Assembly: GCA_947857085.1 (NCBI GenBank)
Contig: CANUDF010000010.1
Coordinates: forward strand, 1 to 36,617
Reading direction: 5' to 3'
DNA: 36,617 nt
DNA from: Candidatus Gastranaerophilales bacterium
Lineage (GTDB): Bacteria; Cyanobacteriota; Vampirovibrionia; Gastranaerophilales; Gastranaerophilaceae
In this document: positions 8,160 through 17,522 of the stretch, one piece after another
Layout of the letters: each line of letters begins with the position of its first letter
Position numbering within the stretch: the first letter of the stretch is position 1
Position numbers and translations under genes: made by a program
Notes under the pieces: model-generated
Database searches by the model: none
What the model saw: the letters and a program-made list of their open reading frames with translations, nothing else
Told to the model about the DNA's origin: nothing

Positions 8160-9977
8160 CAGTTTGCCGTCAAATAAATCTACTACCATATTTACCATAT
8201 CAGAGTGCATAGACGTAAAGTTTTTTGCTTTAGAAAAAGTAGCCGTTTCTCTGGCATCTTGAATTTCTTCATCAGAAACAATTTCCGCATCCGGAGTTTT
8301 TTCTTCTCTAACGGGCTCAGCTGATGGCGGAGCCGCTTTAGGCTTTGGGGCTGCCGCCTTTACCGGTTTATCGTCCGGCTGCGGAAGCCGCACAAGCACA
8401 TTTGAGTCACTCTGGGCAAATAGATTGTTTACAGCATCAGTTAAAATTTTACGCTTATTACCTTCTACAAATTGCTTTAAAAGATTTTCACTGTTAATGC
8501 TTATAACAACACTTTCAGGTGACAATTCCACAGGATTAGCCCACTGTTTTAAAAGTGATTTTGTCGGAGGACTGGAAATATTATCAAGCAATTTGCCCCA
8601 CAAAACTGAAATATCAGCAGATGAATCAGCAGATTGCGCTTTAGGCATAGGTGCAAAATCCTCAACAATTTGCGGCTCCGGCTTGACACTTTCAGCAGGT
8701 TTCGCCGGTTCCTGCATAACAGGTTCAGTCTTTTTAGGTTCCGGCTTATGAATAATTTCAGGCTTTGAAACCGGTGCCGGCGGAGTTTTATAAGAAGGTC
8801 CGTGAGGTGCAGAGTGAATTTGAGCACTTTCCAGTACATTAATACGTTTTTGCAAATCAGCTAATGAAGTATTTTCACTTAAATTTGCAAGGTCAATAAT
8901 ACCGACCTCCAGCCAGAGTCTCGGATTGTTTGTCAATTTAACTTCTTTAATATAATCTGCGCATTTATCAATAAGTGAAACAATCTGATGGGTTTCTATA
9001 TTTTCTGATTGTCCTTTTAAGGCTTTTAACTGCGCTTCATTCAATTGTGTAAGTTCAAAAATAATCTCCTGCCTGCAATTTTTAACAATAAGCAAATTTT
9101 TCAGGTAATCAAGAAGATTAGAAAGAATTTGAACTGGTTCATTTCCTGAATTATAAACATTTTCAAGCATTTCGATTGCATCTTGCGGTTTTGAAGCAAT
9201 AACAGCGTCGGAAAGTTTGTTCAAAACATCAAAAGAAATTCTGCCGAGAAGTTTATTGATATCTTCCGTATCGATTGCATTTTCACCGCCTAAGATACTT
9301 AGCTGATCAAGCAATGCAATACTGTCGCGCATACCGCCTGCTGAGTTTTTGGCAATGGTGAATAAAGCATCATCTGTTATGTTAATTTTTTCAACATCGG
9401 AAATATAACGCAGGTGTTTTACAATATCATCCGTTGTAATTCGTCTGAAATCAAATCTCTGGCAGCGGCTTTTTATTGTGTCCAAAACTTTGTGAACTTC
9501 TGTTGTTGCCAGAATAAAAATTACATTTTCAGGCGGTTCTTCAAGAGTTTTTAACAATGAATTAAACGCCGTATTTGAAAGCATATGAACTTCATCAATA
9601 ATATAAATTTTGTACTTTCCGTAAACAGGAGCATAAAGTATTTTTTCAAGAATATTCTGGGTGTCTTCTACTTTTCTGTTACTTGCCGCGTCGATTTCAA
9701 TAACATCCATAGGAACAGCATTTGCAATATCAACACAGCTTTCGCATTCCCCGCAAGGAGAAATTGTAGGACCGTTTTTACAATTTAAAGACTTTGCAAA
9801 AATACGTGCGGTGGAAGTTTTGCCGGTTCCTCTGGGACCTGTAAATAAGTATGCATGAGAAATTTTATTCAGCGCAATCGCATTGGATAACGCATTCTTT
9901 ATATGTTCCTGACCGACTAATTCTTCAAGTTTTTGCGGTCTGTATTTACGATATAAAGGTATATATTTTTCATTCAT
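8151..9977 (-). CDS. dnaX: DNA polymerase III subunits gamma/tau
   Basis: 608 residues from ATG 9977 (MNEKYIPLYRKYRP). The AAA+ clamp-loader core has Walker A GPRGTGKT (47-54), a zinc module C66-x8-C75-x2-C78-x2-C81, Walker B DEVHML and sensor ATTEVHKVLDTIKSRCQRF. A Pro/Lys/Glu-rich linker at about 390-450 and a second acidic/Pro-rich linker near 555-585 flank a tau-like domain. It loads the beta clamp and, as tau, couples the polymerase to the helicase. An upstream in-frame start at 10013 is rejected because it precedes the family N-terminus and overlaps the promoter. No frameshift motif making gamma was identified. Divergent from ldcA. Confidence 0.97.
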   Translation of the reverse strand: MNEKYIPLYRKYRPQKLEELVGQEHIKNALSNAIALNKISHAYLFTGPRGTGKTSTARIFAKSLNCKNGPTISPCGECESCVDIANAVPMDVIEIDAASNRKVEDTQNILEKILYAPVYGKYKIYIIDEVHMLSNTAFNSLLKTLEEPPENVIFILATTEVHKVLDTIKSRCQRFDFRRITTDDIVKHLRYISDVEKINITDDALFTIAKNSAGGMRDSIALLDQLSILGGENAIDTEDINKLLGRISFDVLNKLSDAVIASKPQDAIEMLENVYNSGNEPVQILSNLLDYLKNLLIVKNCRQEIIFELTQLNEAQLKALKGQSENIETHQIVSLIDKCADYIKEVKLTNNPRLWLEVGIIDLANLSENTSLADLQKRINVLESAQIHSAPHGPSYKTPPAPVSKPEIIHKPEPKKTEPVMQEPAKPAESVKPEPQIVEDFAPMPKAQSADSSADISVLWGKLLDNISSPPTKSLLKQWANPVELSPESVVISINSENLLKQFVEGNKRKILTDAVNNLFAQSDSNVLVRLPQPDDKPVKAAAPKPKAAPPSAEPVREEKTPDAEIVSDEEIQDARETATFSKAKNFTSMHSDMVNMVVDLFDGKLLD

Positions 9978-9983
9978 GATATA

Positions 9984-9992
9984 ATTATAGCA
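9984..9992 (-). promoter_or_regulatory. Extended -10 promoter, leaderless, for dnaX
   Basis: On the minus strand, TGC-TATAAT (hexamer 9989-9984) is followed by 6 bases and then ATG 9977, so +1 falls on the A of the start codon. A weak TTGTCC lies about 18 bases upstream. No Shine-Dalgarno sequence is present. Confidence 0.6.
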
Positions 9993-10016
9993 AAAGATTG
10001 CCAAAAAGGACAATAT

Positions 10017-10910
10017 ATGAACTTAATTAAACCTAAAAAGTTACAGCAGGGAGATACAATAGGAATATTGGCAACAGCAGGTGCCGTTGAAGAAAAAGAA
10101 AATGTTCTGCGTGCCAAAAAGTTTTTTGAAGCAAAAGGATTCAAAGTTGTTTTAAGCGATAACTTATTTGATGAATTCAGATATCTTGCAGGTACAGATG
10201 AACAGAAAATCGGAGCAATCCATAAGTTTTTCTCTAATCCAGATATTGATGCCATAATCTGCATACGCGGAGGATACGGTGCAATAAGGCTTATAAAAAA
10301 ACTTAATTATGAATTAATACGCAATAATCCGAAAATCTTTTGCGGATACTCTGATATTTCGGCATTGTCTGCTATGTTTTTGAAAAAATCAAACCTTATG
10401 ACTTACTGGGGGCCTCTTGCACAAAGTGATTTCGGAGTAGAAAATCCGAACGATTTTACAATAAACTCATTTTTTAAAGCGGTTACTTCAAACGAACTTA
10501 TATACACTCCCGCAAAAAATAAGGTTTATAATAAAGGTGAGGCAAAAGGGATTTTGTGGGGCGGCAATCTTGCAACAATTGTTTCATTATGCGGGCAGGA
10601 TTTTATTCCTGATGATGATTTTATTTTCTTTGCGGAAGATTTAAATGAAACAGCTTACAAAATTGATAAAATGATGACCCAGCTAATGAATATCGAACAA
10701 TTTACAAAGTACGTAAAAGGTATTGTTCTTGGCGATTTTTTAGATATGGATAATGAACAATGGCTGGATCAATTATTTATTGAAATCGGCAAAAAATTAA
10801 ATATACCTGTAATAGGCGGATTTAAAATAACACACTCTGTGGAAAAAATAACCTTGCCCTATGGTGCAGATGCAATTTTAACCCCTGAAGAATTAAAGCT
10901 CATATATTAA
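10017..10910 (+). CDS. ldcA: LD-carboxypeptidase (peptidase S66)
   Basis: 297 residues, full length for the LdcA/MccF family, which cleaves the terminal D-Ala from murein tetrapeptides during cell-wall recycling. The catalytic triad is visible: Ser112 in CGYSDISAL, Glu207 in FFAEDLNE and His273 in ITHSVEKITLPYG. RGGYGAIRLI (nucleophile-elbow support) and WGGNLATI are also conserved. There is no signal peptide, so it is cytoplasmic. The start has an AAGGA site 6 bases before ATG 10017, so unlike divergent dnaX this gene is leadered. MccF-type self-immunity is a less likely role, as no microcin genes are near. Confidence 0.92.
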   Translation: MNLIKPKKLQQGDTIGILATAGAVEEKENVLRAKKFFEAKGFKVVLSDNLFDEFRYLAGTDEQKIGAIHKFFSNPDIDAIICIRGGYGAIRLIKKLNYELIRNNPKIFCGYSDISALSAMFLKKSNLMTYWGPLAQSDFGVENPNDFTINSFFKAVTSNELIYTPAKNKVYNKGEAKGILWGGNLATIVSLCGQDFIPDDDFIFFAEDLNETAYKIDKMMTQLMNIEQFTKYVKGIVLGDFLDMDNEQWLDQLFIEIGKKLNIPVIGGFKITHSVEKITLPYGADAILTPEELKLIY

Positions 10911-10939
10911 AAATTAAGTTTATATTAATAAAATTTCTT

Positions 10940-10956
10940 ACTCAATATTTTTGAGT
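10940..10956 (+). promoter_or_regulatory. Inverted repeat upstream of nifU (possible operator)
   Basis: ACTCAA-TATTT-TTGAGT is a perfect 6-bp inverted repeat with a 5-base centre, 41 bases before the nifU start and outside any gene. Its right half, TTGAGT, resembles a -35 element. There is no T-run after it, so it is not a terminator for ldcA. Control by an iron-sulfur-responsive repressor is a guess from the neighbour. Confidence 0.4.
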
Positions 10957-10997
10957 TAAAATGAAATTATAGATACACAAAACGGAGTATAAATATC

Positions 10998-11828
10998 ATG
11001 TGGGATTATTCTGAAAAAGTAATGGATCATTACAGAAACCCGAGAAACGTAGGGAAAATAGATAATGCTGACGCGGTAGGGATTGCAGGTTCTCTGGCTT
11101 GCGGCGACCAGCTGAAAATATATTTAAAAATTGAAAATAATATAGTTACTGATGCAAAATTTCAAACTTTCGGATGCGGCTCTGCGGTTGCAAGTTCGAG
11201 CATCTTAACAGAAATGATTATCGGTAAAACTGTAGACGAAGTCAAAAAAATTACAAATAAAGATATTGCAGACCAATTGGGCGGCCTTCCTCCTGAAAAA
11301 ATGCATTGTTCTGTTATGGGTTATGAAGCCTTGGAAGATGCTTTGAAAGGCTATGGCGATGACTATCAGGATTTAGATGATTTGTTTGAGCCTGAAAAAC
11401 CTGAAAAAATTGTCTGCACCTGCTTTGATGTAACAGAAAATGTTATCTGGGATGCAATTAAGCAAAACGGCTTAAAAACTGTTGAAGAAGTTACAAATTA
11501 TACAAAAGCCGGCGGTGCCTGCGGTAAATGTAAAGGCTTAATTCAAGATATAATTGACACATATTATGCAAAAGAAAAATCCGAAACACAATTATCGCCT
11601 ACACAAAGAATTTTGAAAATAAATAATATTATAGAAACACAAATATCACCGGAACTTCAAAAAGACGGCGGAGACATAAACCTTGTAGATATAAAAGACA
11701 ACAAGGTTTATGTAAAACTTCATGGCAAATGTTCTTCCTGCAAAAATGCTACTTTAACTATTAAAAGATTTGTAGAGCAGACACTTAGAACTGCTATGGA
11801 TGAAAATATCGAGGTTATAGAAGTATGA
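10998..11828 (+). CDS. nifU: NifU iron-sulfur cluster scaffold (three-domain)
   Basis: 276 residues with the complete NifU layout. The N-terminal IscU-like scaffold has C35, C60 and C104. The central [2Fe-2S] ferredoxin-like (BFD) domain has C140-x-C142 and C175-x2-C178. The C-terminal Nfu domain has the CSSC pair C245/C248. It assembles transient clusters with sulfur from the cysteine desulfurase encoded immediately downstream. An ACGGAG site lies about 10 bases before ATG 10998. No nitrogenase genes are seen, so this is probably the general cluster system, as in several anaerobes. The stop overlaps the nifS start (ATGA). Confidence 0.96.
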   Translation: MWDYSEKVMDHYRNPRNVGKIDNADAVGIAGSLACGDQLKIYLKIENNIVTDAKFQTFGCGSAVASSSILTEMIIGKTVDEVKKITNKDIADQLGGLPPEKMHCSVMGYEALEDALKGYGDDYQDLDDLFEPEKPEKIVCTCFDVTENVIWDAIKQNGLKTVEEVTNYTKAGGACGKCKGLIQDIIDTYYAKEKSETQLSPTQRILKINNIIETQISPELQKDGGDINLVDIKDNKVYVKLHGKCSSCKNATLTIKRFVEQTLRTAMDENIEVIEV

Positions 11829-13015
11829 TATATTTAGATAACAATGCAACAACAAAAATTGACGATAAAGTTCTTGAAGCCATGATGCCATACCTGACTA
11901 CAGAGTATGCAAACCCGTCAAGTATTTATAATTTCAGCAAAAAAGCTTCTAATGCCCTTAAAGAATCAAGAGGAATAATTAAAGACTTTTTGAATGCAAA
12001 AGACGAAAAAGAAATAATATTTACCTCTTGCGGCTCTGAAAGCGCAAATACTGCAATAAAAGGTGTTTTAAATTATAACAAGGGTAAAAAACATATTATA
12101 ACAACAAAGGTAGAACACCCTTGCGTATTAAATTTATATCAAGTACTTGAAAAACAAGGCTACAAAGTTGATTACATAGGTGTGAATTCAAACGGTGATT
12201 TAGACCTTGAACAGCTTGAAGCGGCTATAAATTCTGATACCGCCCTTGTTTCAATAATGTGGGCAAATAACGAAACAGGTGTGATATTTCCAATACAAAA
12301 AATTTCGGAAATCATAAAATCTAAAAATCCGGAAACAAAATTCTTTGTTGATGCGGTTCAGGTTGCAGGTAAAATTCCAATGGATGTTCAGGAAATGGGC
12401 ATTGACTTACTGGGAATTTCAGGACATAAATTTCATGCGCCTAAAGGCGTCGGTGCTTTGTATGTAAATTCAAAGACACTGATAACACCTTTGATTGTTG
12501 GAGGGCATCAGGAACGCGGCAAACGTGCGGGAACTGAAAATGTACCTTATATTGTTGGTTTGGCAAAAGCAGCCGAACTTGCTATGGACGGATTAAAATA
12601 TGAATTAACCGAAGTTAAGCGTCTGCGTGATAAATTAGAAACAAATATTTTGAAAAATATTTATAATTCAAGACTTAACACAGGTGTTTCAAACCGTGTA
12701 CCAAATACTTCAAATATCGGTTTTGAATATGTTGAAGGTGAGCTCATTCTATTACACATGAGTGATTTAGGTATTTGTGCAAGCTCAGGCAGTGCATGTA
12801 CATCCGGTTCACTTGAACCAAGCCATGTTCTGCGTGCAATGAATGTGCCGTTTACGGCTATTCACGGAAGTATAAGATTTTCTCTGAGCAGATATACAAC
12901 AGAGGCTGAAATTGACTATGTATGCGAACAAATGCCTAAAATCATTGAAAAAATTACTGCAATTTCACCTTACCAGGATGAACTTGCTGCGTTGAAAGCA
13001 CTTAAACAAAAATGA
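11825..13015 (+). CDS. nifS: Cysteine desulfurase NifS
   Basis: 396 residues, PLP-dependent class V aminotransferase fold. Seen are the N-terminal YLDNNATT, the His of VEHP (H98), ANNETG, the PLP lysine K202 in SGHKFHAPKG, and the catalytic loop Cys325 in SSGSACTSGS. It converts cysteine to alanine and passes persulfide to NifU. The NifS/IscS group is supported by the partner gene, with which it shares a 4-base overlap. A terminator follows at 13043. Confidence 0.96.
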   Translation: MIYLDNNATTKIDDKVLEAMMPYLTTEYANPSSIYNFSKKASNALKESRGIIKDFLNAKDEKEIIFTSCGSESANTAIKGVLNYNKGKKHIITTKVEHPCVLNLYQVLEKQGYKVDYIGVNSNGDLDLEQLEAAINSDTALVSIMWANNETGVIFPIQKISEIIKSKNPETKFFVDAVQVAGKIPMDVQEMGIDLLGISGHKFHAPKGVGALYVNSKTLITPLIVGGHQERGKRAGTENVPYIVGLAKAAELAMDGLKYELTEVKRLRDKLETNILKNIYNSRLNTGVSNRVPNTSNIGFEYVEGELILLHMSDLGICASSGSACTSGSLEPSHVLRAMNVPFTAIHGSIRFSLSRYTTEAEIDYVCEQMPKIIEKITAISPYQDELAALKALKQK

Positions 13016-13042
13016 TAAACTATTTTATTATTTAACCTAAGC

Positions 13043-13078
13043 AAAAAGCACTAGATATTTTTTTATTTAGTGCTTTTT
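13043..13078 (+). terminator. Rho-independent terminator after nifUS
   Basis: AAAAAGCACTA (13043-13053) pairs perfectly over 11 bp with TAGTGCTTTTT (13068-13078). The A-rich 5' arm and T-rich 3' arm make it potentially bidirectional. Confidence 0.8.
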
Positions 13079-13177
13079 ACTTACGCATAAATACCTGACT
13101 TCTGCTTTTTTGAAACTCCAGAAATGTAGAATAGTATTCATTCATAAATAAATCTATTCTGATTTTAAGGAGTAATT

Positions 13178-14113
13178 ATGAAAAAATTTGTAATAGTTTT
13201 AACGGCATTAATTACGGTAAATTTATGCACCTATGCAAGTACATACACTCCCACTTTGGGAAAGATTGAAAATGTTTTATACGGTTTTCAATACGACAAT
13301 GAAGATGACAGTACAAGGCTGAACAGAATTGAAAATAGTGTATATGGCAATACTTCAAGCGGTAATATTGGTCAAAGACTCGGCAAACTAAGAAATGACC
13401 TTTCGGCAGACCTTATAGGACAGGAAATTACTCCGACGGAAGACACTTTTGCAGATGAAAACGAAAGCATTGTAAGTGAAGAACCGGCGGCTGATGCAAA
13501 TATTCAATATCCTGCTGTAGATGAGCTCGAAGAAAGAGTTTTTAATCAAAAATTTGCGAGTAAAGATATTAAAGCCAGACTTACAGCACTTGAAGAAAAA
13601 ACTTTTGGCAAAGCATACAATGATGATTTAGCTTCAAGAGTTGACAGGCTTAAAGCAGAATTGAAGCCAGATAGTTTTATGAATAACGGCATAGCACAAT
13701 CTTCCAATGATTTTTTTGATAATGAAGACGTCATAGCACTTGAAAAAAACTATCATTTAGACAGATATGAATCACCTAACCAATTTGATTATGAGGCATA
13801 TAATGCAGCACATGGCAGTAAAAAAGGTTTGTTTTCCACAAAAAAAGCTAACATATCAACTGTAGAGAATGCCATTTTAAGCCAGTCATTTAAAAATGAT
13901 ACTATGGAAAACAGATTATCAAGACTTGAAAATGCAATGTTTGGAACTGAGTTCAGTAATGATGACAATCAAACAAGAGCTGAACGTATTGCAAGTGCAT
14001 ACCGTGCACAAAAAAGTGCTAGCAGATATGACAGCAATAAATTTTCACAAAACATGGCAACAGCAGTTCAAATAGGTACTCTACTGCTTATGGTATTAGC
14101 ATGTATTCTTTAA
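13178..14113 (+). CDS. Secreted or membrane protein with three LExxxFG-type repeats
   Basis: 311 residues. A signal peptide covers about 1-20 (ending TYAS) and a hydrophobic C-terminal tail (about 292-311) could anchor it. In between are three degenerate repeats with a common core: an IEN/LEE helix, a V/F-Y/F-G-or-N turn, then R-L-x-x-L/I-E and a second G turn. Examples are IENVLYGFQY...RLNRIENSVYG (about 26-56), LEERVFNQKF...RLTALEEKTFG (about 116-147) and VENAILSQSF...RLSRLENAMFG (about 227-259). No catalytic motif is seen. AAGGAG precedes ATG 13178. The gene is monocistronic and convergent with the AsmA-like gene (4-base overlap). An envelope structural role is an inference. Confidence 0.75.
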   Translation: MKKFVIVLTALITVNLCTYASTYTPTLGKIENVLYGFQYDNEDDSTRLNRIENSVYGNTSSGNIGQRLGKLRNDLSADLIGQEITPTEDTFADENESIVSEEPAADANIQYPAVDELEERVFNQKFASKDIKARLTALEEKTFGKAYNDDLASRVDRLKAELKPDSFMNNGIAQSSNDFFDNEDVIALEKNYHLDRYESPNQFDYEAYNAAHGSKKGLFSTKKANISTVENAILSQSFKNDTMENRLSRLENAMFGTEFSNDDNQTRAERIASAYRAQKSASRYDSNKFSQNMATAVQIGTLLLMVLACIL

Positions 14114-17100
14114 AGTTTAAATAAATTTTTCAAATTTTCCTTCACATTTAGAATCTGCTGTTTAGTGTCGTCAACAGAATTTTTTATAGCTTCTGCAGTA
14201 TTATTAATTTCGCTTTTTATATCCAGTGCAGAAGTATCACAATCAGAAAGCCATTTAAATGATTTCACGGATGATGCACTTTCTATACCGCCGTTAAATT
14301 CAACTTTAAAATCTTTATAATTTTCAGTCCCTGTTGATAGAGCCGGAAGAGCTGCAATATTTTCATTTTCCGGATTACTTGTCATAGAATCAATCAACAC
14401 AGCAGTCAAATCACCAAATTTAGGCAGATAAGACGTTAATTTATCAACAGACAATTCACCCAGAGGTCCCAGCAAAGAAACAACCTTTTCATCAAGACGT
14501 CCAAGAATAACAAGCTCGGTAGTACTATTTAAAATGTTGTATTGTCCTGTGACATAATAAGCCATAAGCGGTCCGCTTGTTGTAATTGAATCTATGACAG
14601 CCCAGCCTCTATTAAAATTCAATTTACCGTTAATATTCTTAAACTCTGCTGTATTCTGAATTAACGGCAAATTCGCAACAGAGGTTACAGCCGATTTTAG
14701 AACAGCATTACCAATTATATTTTTTGCATATAGTAAATTATCAAAACGCCCTACATTCATAAACTTACCGTTAATAATTTCAAAAGTAAGGTTTCCTGCT
14801 AAATTTTTAATTATCTCAACATCTGTAGCACCTTTTGAAACAACATCCGCAGCAAATGATAAAGTGCCTGACATTGCATTTTTAATACCCGCAGCACCCT
14901 CTATTGTTTTTAATGCAGACATATCAGAACCCGTCATATTTACCGTAAATCTTCCATTATTAAAAGCATAGGAAATATTACCGGCTATCTTGCCGCCAAA
15001 TGCATCTCCTACTAAATTTTTAATATAAAAGATATTGTAATTTTTTAACTCAAATTCAGAAGCAATATTTTCGGCAGCTAAACCGCCTGATTTAAGATTT
15101 TGAATTGTTGCGTTTCCTTTTAACAATGGCCCGTTTATATTTGCAACAAGATTATTAATACTTAATGCAATATCAGGAATAGATAAAACAGGCATACTGA
15201 ATAGTCCGTTTAAGTATGGATTGGATATTGTACCGGTAATATCGACATCTCCCCTTGTTATGAGACTTGAATTTTTAAAACCGGGAACAGACATTGCAAT
15301 CCGTTTAGGTACAGATAATCTCAAATTTAGTTTTTGGTCTTTTGAAAGATTATTTATGGAACCTTCAATGGACAGAATAGAATTATTCAAGTTATTAATA
15401 AAAATACCTGTGTCAGTAAACTTAACAGAATCATCAAAAAATCTTACATCAGAATGAATAATTGTATTTTTATCTTTTAAAGCAGCAATATCAATTAATG
15501 AAATAAAATTTTGCGGGGACGAAGTTATATTGAACTTTAAATCCTGAACCTTTTTATTACCGGAAATCGCAATATCTAAAGGAAGCTTTCCGGCAGCCGC
15601 AACTAAACCGCGCACATCTTTTGGCAGCAATGTTTTAAGATCGTTTGCCAGCAGATTACCGTTAGCATTAACAGCAATTTTCATCTTATCACTTACATAG
15701 TTTGCAATTTTACCTGTAATATCAATTCTAGAATTATTCAATAATATATAGGCCTTTTCAATATCAATGTCTTTGCGGCCTATATCGATTTTAACTTCGG
15801 GAACCGATAAAACTGTATCAGAATTAGTAATTTTTAAATTCTCTGATAATAAGATTCCATTAAATTCTTTATCATCAGTATTAAAAATTAATTTTGCATT
15901 AGGAAGTTTAACACGTGTATTGTATGGTAAATTTTTAATATCAAGATTATCAATTGATAAATTTAACGCAGGAGTTAACTTAGCTAGTTTACCGCTTAAA
16001 GATGCCTCCAGATTTAATGTTCCTGATTTAAAATCATTTTCATTTAAAAGCTGCACCTGCCCGGCAGCAGCAATAAGTCCTTTTATTAATAGATTGTCAG
16101 CAGTTACATGCAAATCCGTGTTTGAGTTATTATTGATTACCCCGTAAACTTTTAACGGGTGGCCTAATATTTCAAAACCTGCATCTTTAATATTTAGCAT
16201 GTTATTTAAATCAACATCAGCTTTAATATTTTTTATTGCAATATTAAATAATCCATAACTGATGCTTGATGGAGAAATTTTAAAATAACCGGAAGATTTT
16301 ATTTTCTTCATATTTGTGTTGATAATAAAATCAGCATTAATTCCACCGGTTGCAGACAATGTTTTAAGTTCATTAAAATTAAAAGCTTCTGCTAAATTAT
16401 TTAAAATTTTAAAAAGGTTGTTAAATTGCATATTAGATTTAAACTGCACATCTATATTTGGATTTCTGCCGTTTTTAAAATTACCTGTAATTAAAGTATG
16501 TTCATTTGGGGCTGTGAATAAGTTCAAATTAAGGCTTGATTTTCTCCCTTTTGAACTAAATTTGATATAGCTGTCAGGAAGTTTTTCATTATCAACCAGC
16601 ATTGAAATCTTATCTGCAAAAATATAACCTTTCATAACCGGATTTTTAAATGTTCCAGAAGTGTTAAGGTTCATCTCAAAATTAGCGGTCAACTCCGTTT
16701 TATCTAATGATTTAAACAATTCAATAATATTAAAGACGAAATCCTGTTCCGTCTTTGTTTCCTGGGGTTTAGGGCTAAACACTAAATCATTCAATGCAAT
16801 CTCCGGCATCAATTTATTAAATAGTTTTATATCAAAATTTAATCTTTCATTAGAGTTTAAAGTAAGTTTCCCTTTAGTTGAAAATTTTATTTTTTTATCT
16901 AATATGAAATCTGACAACCTCAAATTTTGACCGGACAAGGTATACTCGCTTTTAGATTGCATATCAATAAAAGTTACAATATAATCCTTAATAGTAATAT
17001 TTGGTAGCCTGTTAGACAATTTAAATCCTAGAGGCAAAGGTTTGACTGTTTCAACACTTTTATCAGGATCAGGCTGGGGTAAAAATTCTTCAATAAGGAA

Positions 17101-17481
17101 TCTACCGTCTTGTCTCACCTGTAAATTAGCACTGAGACTATCTATAGACACTGAATCGGCTTCTATTCTGCCGATTAATACGGGCAATAACGAAAGACTT
17201 ATCTTACAATTCTCAGCTTCAAAAAATTCTTCACCCGTAGGTATCATTAATTCTGCAGACTTTATCTTTATTCCTGCAGTAAGCTTAGGAGTTGTTACAA
17301 CAGACAATTTTTCAAGTTTCACTTTATAACCTGTTGCTTCCTCTGCAAGAGCCTCTATTTTGTCACTGTACGAGTTTAAAATTGGTGATAAAATTAATGG
17401 AATCAATAAAAACACAATATAAACAGAAGCAATCACAGCTACGGTTATCTTGCCTGCCTGTTTCAAGTTATTTATATTCAT
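14110..17481 (-). CDS. AsmA/TamB-like envelope protein
   Basis: 1123 residues from ATG 17481, which has an AGGGG site 6 bases upstream (a TTG at 17487 is less likely). One N-terminal transmembrane helix (about 8-32) is followed by a long periplasmic region of short beta-strands. The N-terminus follows the AsmA pattern (LEKLSVVTTPKLTAGIKIKSAEL, then LPVLIGRIEADSVSID). The C-terminal part has the AsmA-like strand set GNLTFEIINGKFMNVG, GKLNFNRGWAVIDS and TTELVILGRLDEK. Such proteins form hydrophobic grooves that carry lipids between inner and outer membranes, so the gene is good evidence for a diderm envelope. It follows miaA by 41 bases. Exact subfamily is uncertain. Confidence 0.78.
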   Translation of the reverse strand: MNINNLKQAGKITVAVIASVYIVFLLIPLILSPILNSYSDKIEALAEEATGYKVKLEKLSVVTTPKLTAGIKIKSAELMIPTGEEFFEAENCKISLSLLPVLIGRIEADSVSIDSLSANLQVRQDGRFLIEEFLPQPDPDKSVETVKPLPLGFKLSNRLPNITIKDYIVTFIDMQSKSEYTLSGQNLRLSDFILDKKIKFSTKGKLTLNSNERLNFDIKLFNKLMPEIALNDLVFSPKPQETKTEQDFVFNIIELFKSLDKTELTANFEMNLNTSGTFKNPVMKGYIFADKISMLVDNEKLPDSYIKFSSKGRKSSLNLNLFTAPNEHTLITGNFKNGRNPNIDVQFKSNMQFNNLFKILNNLAEAFNFNELKTLSATGGINADFIINTNMKKIKSSGYFKISPSSISYGLFNIAIKNIKADVDLNNMLNIKDAGFEILGHPLKVYGVINNNSNTDLHVTADNLLIKGLIAAAGQVQLLNENDFKSGTLNLEASLSGKLAKLTPALNLSIDNLDIKNLPYNTRVKLPNAKLIFNTDDKEFNGILLSENLKITNSDTVLSVPEVKIDIGRKDIDIEKAYILLNNSRIDITGKIANYVSDKMKIAVNANGNLLANDLKTLLPKDVRGLVAAAGKLPLDIAISGNKKVQDLKFNITSSPQNFISLIDIAALKDKNTIIHSDVRFFDDSVKFTDTGIFINNLNNSILSIEGSINNLSKDQKLNLRLSVPKRIAMSVPGFKNSSLITRGDVDITGTISNPYLNGLFSMPVLSIPDIALSINNLVANINGPLLKGNATIQNLKSGGLAAENIASEFELKNYNIFYIKNLVGDAFGGKIAGNISYAFNNGRFTVNMTGSDMSALKTIEGAAGIKNAMSGTLSFAADVVSKGATDVEIIKNLAGNLTFEIINGKFMNVGRFDNLLYAKNIIGNAVLKSAVTSVANLPLIQNTAEFKNINGKLNFNRGWAVIDSITTSGPLMAYYVTGQYNILNSTTELVILGRLDEKVVSLLGPLGELSVDKLTSYLPKFGDLTAVLIDSMTSNPENENIAALPALSTGTENYKDFKVEFNGGIESASSVKSFKWLSDCDTSALDIKSEINNTAEAIKNSVDDTKQQILNVKENLKNLFKL

Positions 17482-17522
17482 ATACAACCCCTTTTTATAA
17501 AATTAATAATAACAAATTTTTA

